DNA of 64,000 nt from Lumbricus rubellus (GCA_945859605.1 OX243817.1:28982503-29046502); one strand, 5' to 3'. Counted from the stretch's first letter, positions 11,360-23,109 are shown. The notes: a model not told the origin generated them from the sequence alone. Numbers and translations: made by a program.

Positions 11360-11929
11360 AGGCTCACATGAACTGCGACAAACCATTCGACGGCATCGGT
11401 GGTGAGTTGGCGCATTCGTGGAAGGCCGGCGACATCCACTTCGACGAAGACGAGAACTACAAGCGCGTCGATCCATCCGGATCCGGCATCAACCTCCTCA
11501 AGGTTGCCGTCCACGAGGTCGGCCACGTCCTCGGCTTACTGCACAACAAGAAGGACAGCTCGATCATGTACCCCATCTACATCAACCCGGCCATGTACGA
11601 CGACTTCGAGCTGTCCTTGGACGACCGGAAGGCCGTTCAGAACATCTACGGCGTCTGCAAGGGGACCTTCAACGCCGTCTTTGACTGGCTGCGCAAGGTC
11701 CGCTCCTCCGGGCAGGACGCGAACCAGCGACCGCGCTACATCTTCAACACCTACTTCTTCCGCACGAACCGCTACTGGATGTACGAGAACCGATTCAACC
11801 GGACGAGGTTCGGTGATCCGCTGCACATCAGTAGGGGTTGGACGGGGATTGAGGGACCGATCGATGGATACACGCAGGTCATCTCGTCGAGCGGACAGGA
11901 GTATAACATCGAGACTTATTTCTTTGTAG
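11360..11929 (+). CDS. MMP21: MMP21-like metalloproteinase, exon with catalytic site
   Basis: First recognised exon of a secreted zinc endopeptidase that cleaves extracellular proteins. It begins after TTCTTACCAG with two bases of a split codon. It encodes the end of the peptidase M10 domain: FDGIGGELAHSW, then GDIHFDEDE, then the zinc motif HEVGHVLGLLH (11512-11544) with catalytic Glu, then the Met-turn SIM (Met 11566-11568). The hemopexin domain starts at YGVCKGTF (Cys 11656-11658), followed by YWMYENRFNRTRFGDP. From memory the closest family is MMP21, which has GISLLKVAVHEIGHVLGL and NRTRYGDP at the same places. I place the donor after 11929 (phase 1), because joining to 15097 then matches MMP21 length exactly. 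The three exons together give 373 codons plus stop; signal peptide, propeptide and furin site must lie upstream and were not found. In vertebrates MMP21 is required for left-right asymmetry; whether that holds here is unknown. Confidence 0.9.
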
Positions 11930-12054
11930 GTTGGTCAATCTTCTTCAGTTTTCTTCTCATCTACGCTTTGAACCGTCGAAGATATACTTCAATAATAATT
12001 AACCGACTGACTTACTTATTGGGAAACCGACGGCAGGTGTGAGTGACTGACTGG

Positions 12055-12320
12055 CTGACTGCCTAAATCAAAGTGTGCATTACTAGTTGACTAACTGACT
12101 AAATAACTGAGTGAATGACTGACTGACTGAATGACTAACTGAATGACTGACTAAATGACTGACTGAATGACTCACTGAATGACTCACTGACTGAATGACA
12201 GAATGACTGACTGAATGACTCACTGAATGACTCACTGAATGACTCACTGAATGACTTACTGAATGACTCACTGACTTAATGACTAACTGACTGACTGATT
12301 GACTGACTGACTGATTGAGT
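12055..12320. repeat. ACTG/AATG tetranucleotide array
   Basis: Repeats of ACTGACTGAATG and related tetramers. The minus-strand HSVSHSVS open frame is a translation of this array. Confidence 0.95.
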
Positions 12321-13028
12321 AAATGAATTAGTGACTGCATGGGTAACTGAGCGATTAACTGTCGCCTGCATCATTGTCATCATAGCTTTTATCATCAGCA
12401 TCATCAATTTTGGCAAGATCATCGATGCCAAAGAGACCGAAAAAGGGCGAGTAGTACTGCGCATATATATACATGTATTATATAGCCTGTATATACATGT
12501 AGGTAAATATATGAGATGCAATTTTGTATGAATTTGATGCGTTATTCGTGCTTAATGATGAGGACAGATGACTAACTGTATGATATGAGTCACATCTGAT
12601 TAGCAATGGAGGAAGTATAATAATGACCTAACGATCTTGTTTTGAAGTCGAGCTCTAAATTGTCCCATATACAGTCTATGGCTGAACTGTGGATGCATAT
12701 GCTGTTCCAACTCCCTGCACTTTGGTCCTCTGTGCCGTAGACCTATCATGGGCTTGCAGCAGTCCACACGATCAGCTGATGCAATAACGATTCTAGATTG
12801 CCTGAGTATGGTTTTTGCTTAATGAAAATTATTATTATTAGTTTCCACTTTGGCTGATTTAAACAAATTATCAAACATGACATATAGTCATATATCGATG
12901 GCAGACAATGTAATTGGGCATTTATATATCGCGCCAATAAAGGCCATTGCAGTCTAGGACACACCAGGTAATCAGTTATCGAAGCTTTGCAGATTAAATT
13001 ATATTAGTCATCGCCACGCATACACGTA

Positions 13029-13620
13029 GAATTCCCATAGATGGTTGGTGAAGAGCCATGGATAGTTGGTGAAGAAGCCATAGATAGTTGGTGAAGAAGC
13101 CATAGATAGTTGGTGAAGAAGCCATAGATAGTTGGTGAAGAAGCCATAGATAGCTGGTGAAGAAGCCATAGATAGTTGGTGAAGAAACCATAGATAGTTG
13201 GTGAAGAAGCCATTGATAGTTGGTGAAGAAGCCATAGATAGTTGATGAAGAAACCATAGATAGTTGGTGAGGAAGCCATCGATAGTTGGTGAAGAAGCCA
13301 TAGATAGTTGGTGAAGAAACCATAGATAGTTGGTGAAGAAGCCATTGATAGTTGGTGAAGAAGCCATGGATAGTTAGTGAAGAAGTCATAGATAGTTGAT
13401 GACGAAGCCATAGATAGTTGGTGAAGAAGCCATCGATAGTTGGTTAAGAAGCCATAGATAGTTGGTGAAAAAACCATAGATGGCTGGTGAAGAAGTCATA
13501 GATAGTTGGTGAAGAAGCCATAGATAGTTGGTGAAGAAGCCATAGATAGTTGGTGAAGAAGCCATAGATAGTTGGTGAAGAAGCCATAGATAGTTGGTGA
13601 AGAAGTCATAGAACATAGAT
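13029..13620. repeat. 22-bp minisatellite, about 27 copies
   Basis: Unit GATAGTTGGTGAAGAAGCCA plus TA, 22 bases, repeated for about 590 bases with point variants (CATCGATAG, GAAACCA, TTGATGA). The period is not a multiple of three and the unit lacks minus-strand stops, so all three minus frames stay open and give overlapping WLLHQLSMASSPTIYGF-type peptides. These are artefacts within an intron. Confidence 0.97.
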
Positions 13621-13879
13621 AGTTGATGAAGAAGAACGGTTCTTGCTTAGAAAGAAGCTGCTGGTTCGAAGAACATTCCTGAGTCATTCTAGAACAATAG
13701 CACTTAATTCATTGTTCACATGAGATGCTTTCTGGTTGGAAGTTGGGATAATATCACACTCTATACGTTGACCTGGAATCCATCGCCTCAATATACGTCA
13801 CGAAAGCAGCAGCGTTGACTAATGGCAGACGCGGAGTATACGTGCCGTAGTTCAGCTGGTTCTAAGTATATGCTGCTTC

Positions 13880-14265
13880 GTCTCTCTCGCCCCTCTACCT
13901 CTCTCTCTTCCTCTCTCTCTCCGTCTTTCTCTGTTTGTATGTGTATTCTTCTCTTCTTCCCTCTCTCTTGTTTCAACTCTGGCTCTGTACATTGTACATG
14001 TATCTGCCTCTTTATCTCTCCGGTCTTTCGATATAAATTATCTTTGACTCTCTCTGTCTCTCTGTGTCTCTGTCTTTCTTGGTCTCTGTATTTCTATATC
14101 TGTCTCTTTCTCTCTATGTTTCTTCCCCTCTCTGACTCTGCGTTCTCCGTCTGTTTGCCTATCTACCTGTCTTTCTGTATGTGCACCTACAGGCTACCAG
14201 TCTGCCCATATTACTGCATGCCTGTCTGTATATCTGTCTGTCTGTCTGTCTGTCTGTCTTTCCAT
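13880..14265. repeat. CT-rich / CTGT low-complexity tract
   Basis: Imperfect TCTC, TCTGTCTC and CTGT units over about 380 bases in the MMP21-like intron. Confidence 0.85.
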
Positions 14266-14935
14266 TTCTCTTACACTCGCTTGCTGTGGCCTATATCAAA
14301 TCATTGATAAGCGACGTCATGATAATTATGTCGTTGAGCTCCTGAAGCCGCTGCTGGCCGAGCGAGTAACTAATGTTGTCTCAAGTGCCATGATAAATCA
14401 AATTGAGTTCCAAACAGCAGTTGCTGGTTCTCACTGCTTAATTGTCTGGTTGTCTACTAAACGAAAAACTGTCCTAACAATGTTTAGTAACAGCAACACC
14501 AGCACCAGCACTTTAATACCAAACCCGGTCGATACTACGCAGAAAAGATTCCTGCGGTTACTGTGCCACGTGTCCACATTATTTACTTTCTCCGTAGACT
14601 GACCGAAAGTATGTATGCGTGTATGAATATGTAAGTGAGAAAGTGTGTGTATATGCATGCTGAATGTATGTATGCATGCAAATAAGTAAGTATGCACGTG
14701 TGCAAATAGGCAGGTTAGTCTATAGGGCTTGTGGGTAGGTATTTATTATGATGACGCTTGAAATAAGCTTATGGCGCCTTTTAGAAAGCTTAAGAGCGCT
14801 CTTGAGTGGGGGCTCAAACAAATTAGTGTTGCGCACGTTTTTACGAGATATGTATCCATAATTGAGGGCTGTTCTTTTTCAATGGTTGATTTACCATTTT
14901 AGAGATGGGTTTTAAAATTTTATTTTTATTTTTAG

Positions 14936-14936
<1 letters not shown>

Positions 14937-15011
<75 letters not shown>
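14937..15011. repeat. (GT)n microsatellite next to exon
   Basis: A pure GT run of about 37 units ending 85 bases upstream of the MMP splice acceptor at 15095-15096. Length changes here could influence splicing; that is a speculation. Confidence 0.97.
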
Positions 15012-15012
<1 letters not shown>

Positions 15013-15096
15013 GGAACTGGGTTGATTTCCTACTGCATGACTCAGGCCCCCCCTCCTATATGTTATTACATGACTGGCGTTTCTACGATGTTCCAG

Positions 15097-15272
15097 ATGA
15101 CTCGTATTACAAGTACAACGACGAAACGGATCAAGTAGAAGAGGGATATCCGCGAAAGATCGCGTCGGACTTCGGTCCCAAACCGGACTCGGACACATCG
15201 CTTCCGAACGCCTTCGATGCTGTTCTGTTCGACAACAGAGACAGTCTCCTCTACTTCTTCAAAGGGGAATGG
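15097..15272 (+). CDS. MMP21: MMP21-like metalloproteinase, internal hemopexin exon
   Basis: A 176-base internal exon in the hemopexin domain. The acceptor is GATGTTCCAG. The split codon joins the preceding exon to give YFFVDDSYYKYNDE, matching MMP21 YFFQGNQYWRYDSD without gaps. The exon then encodes YPRKIASDFGP, a hemopexin-blade start NAFDAVLFDNRDSLLYFF and KGEW, and ends at TGG before GTCAGA in phase 0. Reading continues openly into the intron, so the end rests on the donor and the fit to the next exon. An alternative acceptor at 15045 would keep frame but add 17 residues absent from the family. Confidence 0.85.
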
Positions 15273-15306
15273 GTCAGAAAATTCATTCAATCGATGCTTC
15301 GTTCTA

Positions 15307-15475
15307 ACATTCTGAGAAGCCCCCTTGAAGAGGCGCTATATAAATGCATATAATGAATGAATGAATTCACCAGAACAATATTATTATGTCGTTGCTATTC
15401 ATTCATCCATTCATTTCAGATATTTATATAGCGCCCCATCAAGACCTTGCACTCGGAAGCGCTCTTGATCAAACC
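15307..15475. repeat. Two SINE 3'-end fragments in inverted orientation
   Basis: Bases 15313-15345 (GAAGAGGCGCTATATAAATG) and the reverse match at about 15420-15445 (TTTATATAGCGCCCC) form an inverted pair flanked by AATGAATG-type words. Both resemble the 3' end of the tRNA-derived SINE family seen at 3784 and 33050. Confidence 0.65.
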
Positions 15476-15699
15476 TCGGTTAAATATAACAGTTTTAAGA
15501 GTTGGGAAGAACATTTTTCAAAGGCTCTATAGGCATAAGATGTAGTTTCACACAGGGAATCTGCTCCAGATTGCAGGGCCAGCAACAGAAAAGGCACAGG
15601 GCTGCATAATAGAAAAGTGTGCAACCGGGGGACAAGAAGGCTGAAGAAGCTCAGCATGCAGAGCCACGGTGCTGGACATAATTATGTAAACCCTACAGG

Positions 15700-15805
15700 G
15701 GGACAGAAAGGGAGGAAGAGGAGGATAAGAAGAATGAGGATAAGGAGAATGAAGAGGAGGTGAAGGAGGAGGAGGTGGAGGAGAAGGAGGAAGAGGAAGA
15801 GCGCA
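15700..15805. repeat. GGA/GAA purine tract
   Basis: Imperfect GAGGAGGA, GAAGAAGA and AAGGAGGA units in the second recognised MMP intron. Confidence 0.85.
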
Positions 15806-16609
15806 TTTCTTTAAGTTAGTTAGTCATGAAGCAGGACTTAATAATAGTGAGTCCATTTTTCTTAGCCTCGGCATATAAAGTGGATGGCCAGTCTTCTCCC
15901 TCGCCGTCCCATCTTCACACCGACAGTGTATACGGGCATATAATAGCTGCGCATCTGACAGGTCTCTTGAATTACTGGCGCTAAATAAATATTCTATAAC
16001 ATAATGCAATTGCAAAAAGTCATTATACCAACACTGTCCAACAGCTGTTCTCCATAAACTACAATTTTCGGTTGACGATCATTATGCATGTCCAATATTA
16101 GGCTATCCATCATCGTCATAAAGTCAATAGCAGATTCGTTTTTATAGTTAGTACGTCATCATATAATATCACCATTATTTTATCATCATGTATTGTGATT
16201 ATGAGTAATTGATGCAGTTCAATAATATCTCGTGAAAGTGAAACTCAGCTATTCGAAAGCGCCATCATAAATATTATTTTTGGTTTAACCGAGGAGGAGG
16301 ATATAGGCTCTAACTTGTCAGCAACTGTCTGTAGGCCTATGATAAATATGATGTGTATGATGCATAATTTCAAGTGTTATCATGTATGACACATACCCAA
16401 CATCCGAACATTTATATCATGCAAGAATGCATAGGACATGTTTCCTAGTTTTTGCCTGGCAATCCAAAGTTTTTTCGTTGTTTTCGTTTTCGCAATATCT
16501 CCTCATTTTGCTCTAAAAACGTTCTGCATTATACAATTATAAAACGGAAATAGTCATCATCTTATGCATAGTTTACCGTAGTCATATATATTATGATCAC
16601 GTTATGCAG

Positions 16610-16800
16610 CCTGAATGACGATGACGACGATGATGATGGTGATGATGATGATTATGACGATTACGAATGGTCATGCTGTTGCTGATGCTGTTGCTGATGC
16701 TGATGGTGGTGGTGATGGTGGTGGTGCTGATGGTGGTGGTAGTGGTGGTTGTGGTAGGTGATGGTGATGGTGATGGTGGTGGTGGCATTATTGGTGGTAG
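16610..16800. repeat. GAT/GCT/GGT trinucleotide tract
   Basis: Successive blocks of GAT, GCT and GGT triplets about 100 bases before the last MMP exon. Confidence 0.9.
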
Positions 16801-16895
16801 GGCGGTTGGCATAGCATAGGCGATGCCACCTATAGACCAGAAACGGTTTTCGCTTGACCAATAATTAATTTATTATGTTGTCTCTTACTACTTAG

Positions 16896-17273
16896 GTCTG
16901 GACATACGATCCAACTCAGATTGGACGGAACGCGTGCTGCGAGGGGAAGTACCTCTTCTCCCAACTCTTCCCAATGGACTCTTCCTCCTCCTCCTCCTCC
17001 TCCAACTCTTCTTCCTCCTCAGCGGAAGCCACCACCTCCTCCTCCCCCTCCAACTCCACCTTTCCCACCTCCGCCCCCTCCTCCTCCGAAGTGGGACTCA
17101 CCGGTGACCTTGACACGGTCTTCTATTCCTATCATTTCCACACGATCTTCTTCTTCCGAGGGGAGGACGTCTACGAGAACGCCGCCTACAACGACCAGCG
17201 ACCGGGGGTGAACCGACTGCGCCACCTGGGCGCATGGTACCAGATCTGGCATGACATCTGCGACGTTGAATAA
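16896..17273 (+). CDS. MMP21: MMP21-like metalloproteinase, terminal exon
   Basis: Last coding exon, in phase 0 after the acceptor TTACTACTTAG. It encodes VWTYDPTQIGRNACC, which continues YFFKGEW of the previous exon like the hemopexin strand in MMP21. It then encodes FSQLFP, a Ser-rich stretch of about 40 residues (codons from 16974 to about 17096), the last blade DLDTVFYSYHFHTIFFF, and the C-terminus WHDICDVE followed by TAA at 17271-17273. The final Cys (17259-17261) should pair with Cys 11656-11658 to close the propeller; vertebrate MMP21 ends similarly with FDVCDV. The Ser-rich stretch is not present in vertebrate MMP21 as I recall it. It is encoded by TCC/TCT repeats and remains in frame. 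Confidence 0.9.
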   Translation, partial: VWTYDPTQIGRNACCEGKYLFSQLFPMDSSSSSSSSNSSSSSAEATTSSSPSNSTFPTSAPSSSEVGLTGDLDTVFYSYHFHTIFFFRGEDVYENAAYNDQRPGVNRLRHLGAWYQIWHDICDVE

Positions 17274-20200
17274 CGACGGGAGAATAGTTTCCTACGTCTA
17301 TTGAAGAAAGAAGTAGTCTTCTCATATAATTTATGGGGGCGTTGTTGCGCTCCCTAAGGTATATTATATACGCGGGGGATCCTGTGACCTCGATTGCAGG
17401 AACGAGACTGTGGTGGTAGAATGGCTCTTGCTTGAAAGTCTACATTGAAGCTGCAGGTCGTTTACTTGTAGTAATATGTCAGCTAACAAAACTAACGCAG
17501 GCCTAATTATGTGCAATTGAATTGCCGAAAGCTATAGCAGTTAACAAGCAAATACCCTACTGTTGATCACATTCGGTTTTAAAAGAAAATGCATTGAAGG
17601 AAATTTAGCAAGAGTATTTCAAAACGCTGATTGCTTTATTTGAGAAAACGTTAAGAAAATCTAGGACAGTCATATAGTCTGTGACGTGAATTAGGCCATA
17701 GTTGTATAACAACTATCATTGGTATAGACATAGGCCTATATTTAAGTCTTCCCACTGCAATGTTAGGCCTACGGTAACTAACGGCATCCGAAGCTCTCCT
17801 TTGGGAACATCATGTATGAAGGGGGCACGTGAAGACAGGCGATTACCTTACATTACATTACATCTTTTTTCATTATAAAGCGTGCATCGGACAAATACTA
17901 AATACATTACCAGCTTACAACTGCAACAGATGGCATTAATAATAATTGGTGTTGTAACTTCAGTTGTACAAATGCACATGTAGGTCATCGTTTTTAGTTG
18001 TTGCTTTCAAGTATAATAATTATTCTCTCTTGTTATCATTTTCTCTATTATTATTTTCTTTCTTTTTTCTTTTTAGGCATTTATTATTGTTATTATTATT
18101 ACAAAATCATTTATTACTTTGAACAAAAGTAATAAATTATTATTATCATTAACATTATTATTATCTCTACTTCTGTCGATTATTCTTCTGTCCCGGATGG
18201 AAAGAGAATTCGTCGATAAAACGGATGAAAAGAAGACATCTCGGTAACGAAATGACGATGTAGCAAGTAAGATGAATGCGCAACATGATGAAAAACGGTG
18301 AAATCAGACACTTGTGCTTGTTTGTCGTAACGAGAAAATGTGAATACGAGAAAATGAGAAGATACATTCACACTTTCCTTGAACTTCATGCGAAGTCCAC
18401 TCGTACTTTTAGCAAAGACGTAGTAGCAATCGATAGAGGAGCTATAATTAATTGACATGTGTCACGAACAATAAATGTTGTATGTTGCTGGACGAATTCA
18501 TATCACACAGTGTTTGTGATGTAGCTTCGCGGTTAGCTGAGAAAGCTTTAAACAACGACTATTATAATATTATTGATGTATTGAATCTTTTCTAAATGAC
18601 GCACGTCCGAAAAATACGCATGCATAGATCGCGCAGTAGAACTGTTTCTTATATAACTATTATTAAGTCGGCGTTCCTGTGGTCCTATATGTAACAGGAG
18701 GAGAACGTGCACATGACGCTGTTTTCGATGAATCGACTAGATTGTATAAAGTTTAGCTTGATTGATTGTCTAAGTCATAGCTTGAAGTTGATTGATTGAA
18801 GTTGATTGATTGATTGATTGATTTACTGACTGAGGCTTTAGGTGCAACGGGCGAAGTTTTTTAAAACTGTTTTGGGGTCGTTTCTAGTCTGGGTGGTGAC
18901 GTAACGACATCTTACGAAATCTATTTTTGTATAATGATACTATTAATATTACGTGTTTCTGAACATATCGGAAGTTTCCCGCTATACATAGTATTCCTAG
19001 GTTAGAGATGATTTCGTGTGATATCGTGTACTATGTTCTTTGATTCGGACGCTTGATCGTTTTAGAGGTATACGAAAATACATTGTGCATCATTACGTCA
19101 TATAAATTTTATCTAATGGAAATTCTGCAACTCAGTGCTTCTGAATGTAGCCTATAGCCATCTCGATACCTTATCTAACCTACCTTAGGCTGTTCTACCA
19201 TGCCCAGACCTACGGTTCATAATTATACTACTTTATCCTTATACATACCTTTACCTATACTTCATCCAGCCGTATAAAACCGATTCTCCCTTATTGTACC
19301 CTAAAATACCTATGCAACTCTACCTTACTTACACCCTGCCATAATCTATTCTATGCTTCTTTAGCCTACCAAACTTTTACCTACGTTACCCAACCGTAAC
19401 CTACTCTGTCCCCCAATGTACCCTACCATAACATTTGCGACTCTGCACTACCTTGTTGAGATCTACATGTATGCCTCGTTTTTAAATTGCCTCGTCCAAT
19501 TTTAGGCCTACAGCACCTTATTCAGTCATGCCTCTGTTTTTTTAACTTAAAAATCCCATTAGCCTATGTAATGGAATTGACTTGTACGAAAGGTTCAAGA
19601 ATTTTTTATGGCTCTGTTGTGAATTTCACAAAGAACCCATTATACTGTCGCTAAACCATGAAATGTCGCCCGCTGCTGCTATAGAAAAATGTTGATGCGT
19701 GCGCATTATTATTCCAAACAATTAGTCATGAATCACTTCAAACAAACTACTACTATAGCAGTGCCACAATAGCCTATAGTAGAAGTTGAACTTCTGGTGC
19801 AAACTCATCACAATGGCTGCTGTTGTCATATAGCAAAATTTAATATGGTGTGCTATTCTGCAGAGGAGAAGCGCACACAGGTGTGATTAATGTTCGTTCA
19901 AACTGCTCAGTTCAGAAACTTCATTGCGAATATTTTTATGTACTCCACTAGGGGTCAACGTACTCTTCTGAAACAACTTATCCACGAAGCGATTTTATAT
20001 CACTCTGTCCTCCAAGTTGGTTGTAGCTATAGCGTAGACTATACGACGATGATTAGATCTAGCCTAAGTGCAACGTGAGCGTCGGATCCACAATGTAATT
20101 AGCTTTTTCTAAAAAAATTAACCGTCACCAGGCGTAGCTGTCACTGTTGAAAGTTCATAATTCTCAAAAACAAAATACTACAGTGACAATAAGTTCATGC

Positions 20201-20560
20201 GATTTCAACCAATTCATGAAGAGTCAGTTCGAGTAAATACAATGTAAATCTGGTGTGTTGGATAACTTTGGAACGACATCGTATTTAATTTTCTTAACAT
20301 TGCAGCATTGTTGCTAAGAAATTTAACCATTTCCGAAAGTGTGGACCCTCAAAATTGCGGGCCCCTCGATACTGCGGGCTTCTTGATACTGCGGACCCGG
20401 CTGTTGCAGCACAGTTAGCACCTAGGCCTACCTTAATGCGGGCCTTGGGAACAGACTTCCGAACAGCATGTCCGAAGAGGCGTGTGAATACATTACCTTA
20501 CATCTTTTTCATAAAGCATGCATCGGACAAATGCTAACTACATTACCAGCTTACAACTGC
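17274..20560. other. Intergenic sequence after MMP gene, no gene
   Basis: Presumed 3' UTR then intergenic AT-rich DNA. No strong AATAAA signal is seen close to the stop. Contents include TAAT/ATTATT-rich stretches at 18000-18165, a TTGATTGA run near 18790 and an odd CCTA-rich plus-strand stretch at 19140-19450. No coding signal is recognised. Confidence 0.45.
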
Positions 20561-20639
20561 AACTGATGGCATCATTGATAATTGGTGTAGTATAACTTCA
20601 GCTGTGTAGATGCCTACAGCATGCAGCAATAGCCTAAGG

Positions 20640-21020
20640 CTCATAAGAGAAGAACTCGTCATCCCACAGTCAAAACTCCGCCACTGGTTGTACTCTGCCA
20701 GTGCCAATCCCAAGCCTTGATAAAGGAGGAGGGAGACGCTATCCAGAATGCAGAGCGGAAGATACCCAATGGTGGCACTGCAGGGGTATGTGCCATTGTG
20801 CATGGAAGAAGGAGAAGAGACAGGCCCAGAAAGCGATGGATGGATATGTTGGAGGAGGACTGTCTGAGGATGGGATTAACCGTGGGAGAGGCGACGCGGA
20901 CAGCACAGGACAGGGTCGACTGCAGGGAGGCTATCCATAGAGGAGCGGCTGATGCGGGCACAAGCTTCGCCAGGGCCATAAGTCAAAATTAAGTCAAGTC
21001 ACTATTCATCTTTGATATGG
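20640..21020 (+). pseudogene. LINE-type retroelement remnant (3' end of ORF2)
   Basis: The frame at 20717-20992 encodes RDRPRKRWMDMLEEDCLRMG followed by an AxDRVDCREAI-like stretch. This resembles the C-terminal motif RPRKRWMDxxxxDxxxxGL...A.DR..WR found after the reverse transcriptase in many non-LTR retrotransposons; the usual Trp is Cys here. No reverse transcriptase domain is present, so this is a 5'-truncated copy. The preceding CAGTGCCAATCCCAAGCC and the following GATATGGTAGTGTCGCTAAA words recur, joined directly, in short copies near 28650, 48270 and 54550. Confidence 0.75.
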
Positions 21021-21928
21021 TAGTGTCGCTAAACATGTAATGTAACAAGTTCCCACAGTCATAGGAAAATATTAGGCATACCCTGCTACCACCTGGCGAA
21101 ACAAAAGGTGATCATGATATTATTAATTTCATGTACAGTCACCAGGTTGTGCCCGGATTACAGTAAGCCTATAGTAAGGCATGCAGTCGGAATTCAGCTT
21201 CGAACGCTGGTCTGGCTTGAGTTCCAGCTCTGTAATTGCTCCGCATTTGCTTTTATTGCAAGCATAGCTGAAAATCAGTTTCACAAAGATGATTTGGCGT
21301 CCTGTAAGAAATCAAAACTTGTAAAGCTTGTAAGATATTAATCCGTATTCGACTGTTTGTTTCGGTTAGAAATTGCACAACATGTCTTGAATTCGTTCCT
21401 CAATCCGCCATCACATTGTAGCTCAACAAACTGGTTTGTATCTATTTCTGACCTGAATAAAATATTTGTTGGGTAAGCAAGGCGCGTTACATTATAAATG
21501 TCGCCGTTATAATGCGTTCTCAGCTCCAATATCCTTCGGGCTCTATCATGCTGACACCTAGCGATTAGCGAAGCGGCAGATGGTCACGTGACACAATCGA
21601 CCTCCTTTCCAAAGCTACCTCATTGGTTTCGGATGTTCTTGACTTCCTCGCCACACCGAGAAGAGAACCATCGGAAAGGTTATTTTCTCTGAGGGTTTGA
21701 ACAATTGAATTAATATCGCTACATACAAAGAAGCCTTTTTAAAATTAGAAATGATGTCCTATAGACGAGTACTTATGGATGATCTGTTCTTGAACCATCT
21801 TTTAAAGAACAAATTCATAAGCTGCGTTACAGCACCTTGATATCTGGCATACGCATAAATTTTACTAATGTGCTGTTGATGCTGATGGTGCAAGTTTATT
21901 TTTAGGTTCACCTTTCATTTAATACAAG

Positions 21929-22106
21929 CAGTGCTAAAAGTGTAAAAAAAGAAGTGCCTGGACGCCCCTTACCTTTCCAAAAGAAGTGCCAGGACGCCCC
22001 ATACATTTTCAGGTGTGCTGGCCAAATAAGTGGCAGGACGGCTTAGAGATTTGAAAATAAGTGCCAGGACGCCGCCCATGACCGTCCTGCCACACTTTAA
22101 GCCCTG
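21929..22106. mobile_element. hAT-type MITE, family C, copy 1
   Basis: A 178-bp element with ends CAGTGCTAAAAGTG and CACTTTAAGCCCTG (12 of 14 inverted matches) and a perfect 8-bp target duplication AATACAAG (21921-21928 and 22107-22114). The interior has three or four repeats of AAGTGCCAGGACGCC. A partial copy is at about 37943-37992. Confidence 0.88.
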
Positions 22107-22114
22107 AATACAAG

Positions 22115-22695
22115 GATGGTGAAGGATGGTGACTGGTGAGGGATGGGGAAGATGACAGCAGGGGAAGGAAAGATTGCTCGGATGAAACTAAAACTAAAAA
22201 TTGGGTGTCAGAATTGGGTCACATGTCTGTCCTCCACGTATGGTCTATAGTTCTATACTCTATACTGGGTTGGTTGTTGAGTCTTACTCTAGACCACAAT
22301 ACAACTTCTGAACATAAAATGGCAATTCATGTTATAATGACTACAAATCGTTTACCTGTGTAGGCCCTATCGCTTAATTAAAAAATGAATGCGAAAGAGT
22401 CTGTCTAAACATCAAGTCTTGCTTTGAAGTTGTCCAAAATAGCTTTAGCCTACACGCCTTTCATGATTGTTCCCTTATTTCAAGGTAACAATGAAAAAAC
22501 ACAAGCACAATCGAATATCGGGAGAGCAGATAAGGTTAAGCCCACCTAATTAAACACGCATCGGTATGTCTGCTATGGATTCCTATACAGCCAATTTATT
22601 TATAGGGTTGAGGTTGACGTTACGAACCGCATCGAGTATCAGCCTCACAACCATCATTATGACGATCATCACGTTCTTCACGAGATCATATGATC
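22115..22695. other. Unique sequence, no gene
   Basis: No coding or repeat structure recognised. Confidence 0.4.
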
Positions 22696-22697
22696 AG

Positions 22698-22805
22698 TGA
22701 GAGAGAGAGAGAGTGGGAAAGAGAGAGAGAGACAGACAGACAGGGTGAGAGAGAGGCAGACAGACAGACAGAGTGATAGAGAGAGAGAGAGAGAGAGAGA
22801 GACAA

Positions 22806-22836
<31 letters not shown>

Positions 22837-22950
22837 GAGGGAGAGAGAGAGTGGGAGAGAGAGACAGAGACAGAGACAGAGACAGAGACAGACAAAGACA
22901 GGGAGAGAGAGATCGAGAGAGATCAGTGAGAGAGACAGAGAGAATGGGAG
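22698..22950. repeat. GA/CAGA compound microsatellite
   Basis: Alternating blocks of GAGAGA and CAGACAGA over about 250 bases, open in several frames on both strands. Confidence 0.95.
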
Positions 22951-23109
22951 AGTGTGTGTCGGTCTTTTTTCCGATAATCGTCGGCAATAATAGTCCGATC
23001 AGTCGTTTTCTGTGCGCTGCAGTAATTAGTACACCAGTGATAATTATGAGTCCCGATGGACTGAACGGGAAGGAGGAGGGACGGGTCTATCATCCATCCC
23101 TCCTTACAT

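Larger units (their letters stand above)
11930..15096 (+). other. MMP21-like intron, repeat-filled
   Basis: A 3.17-kb intron inside the hemopexin domain. It contains an ACTG/AATG repeat, a 22-bp minisatellite, a CT-rich tract and a (GT)n run. The chosen donor GTTGGT at 11930 is weak; a better-looking GTAGGT lies 4 bases upstream at 11926 but would put the next exon out of frame. Confidence 0.7.

Noticed and set aside
12994..13687. Overlapping minus-strand frames with NYLWLLHQLSM repeats
   Set aside because: Produced by the 22-bp minisatellite inside an intron; all three frames are open because the unit lacks stops.
15046..15096. Use of the acceptor at 15045 to extend the internal MMP exon
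   Set aside because: Stays in frame but adds 17 residues not found in MMP21, whereas 15097 gives a gap-free match.
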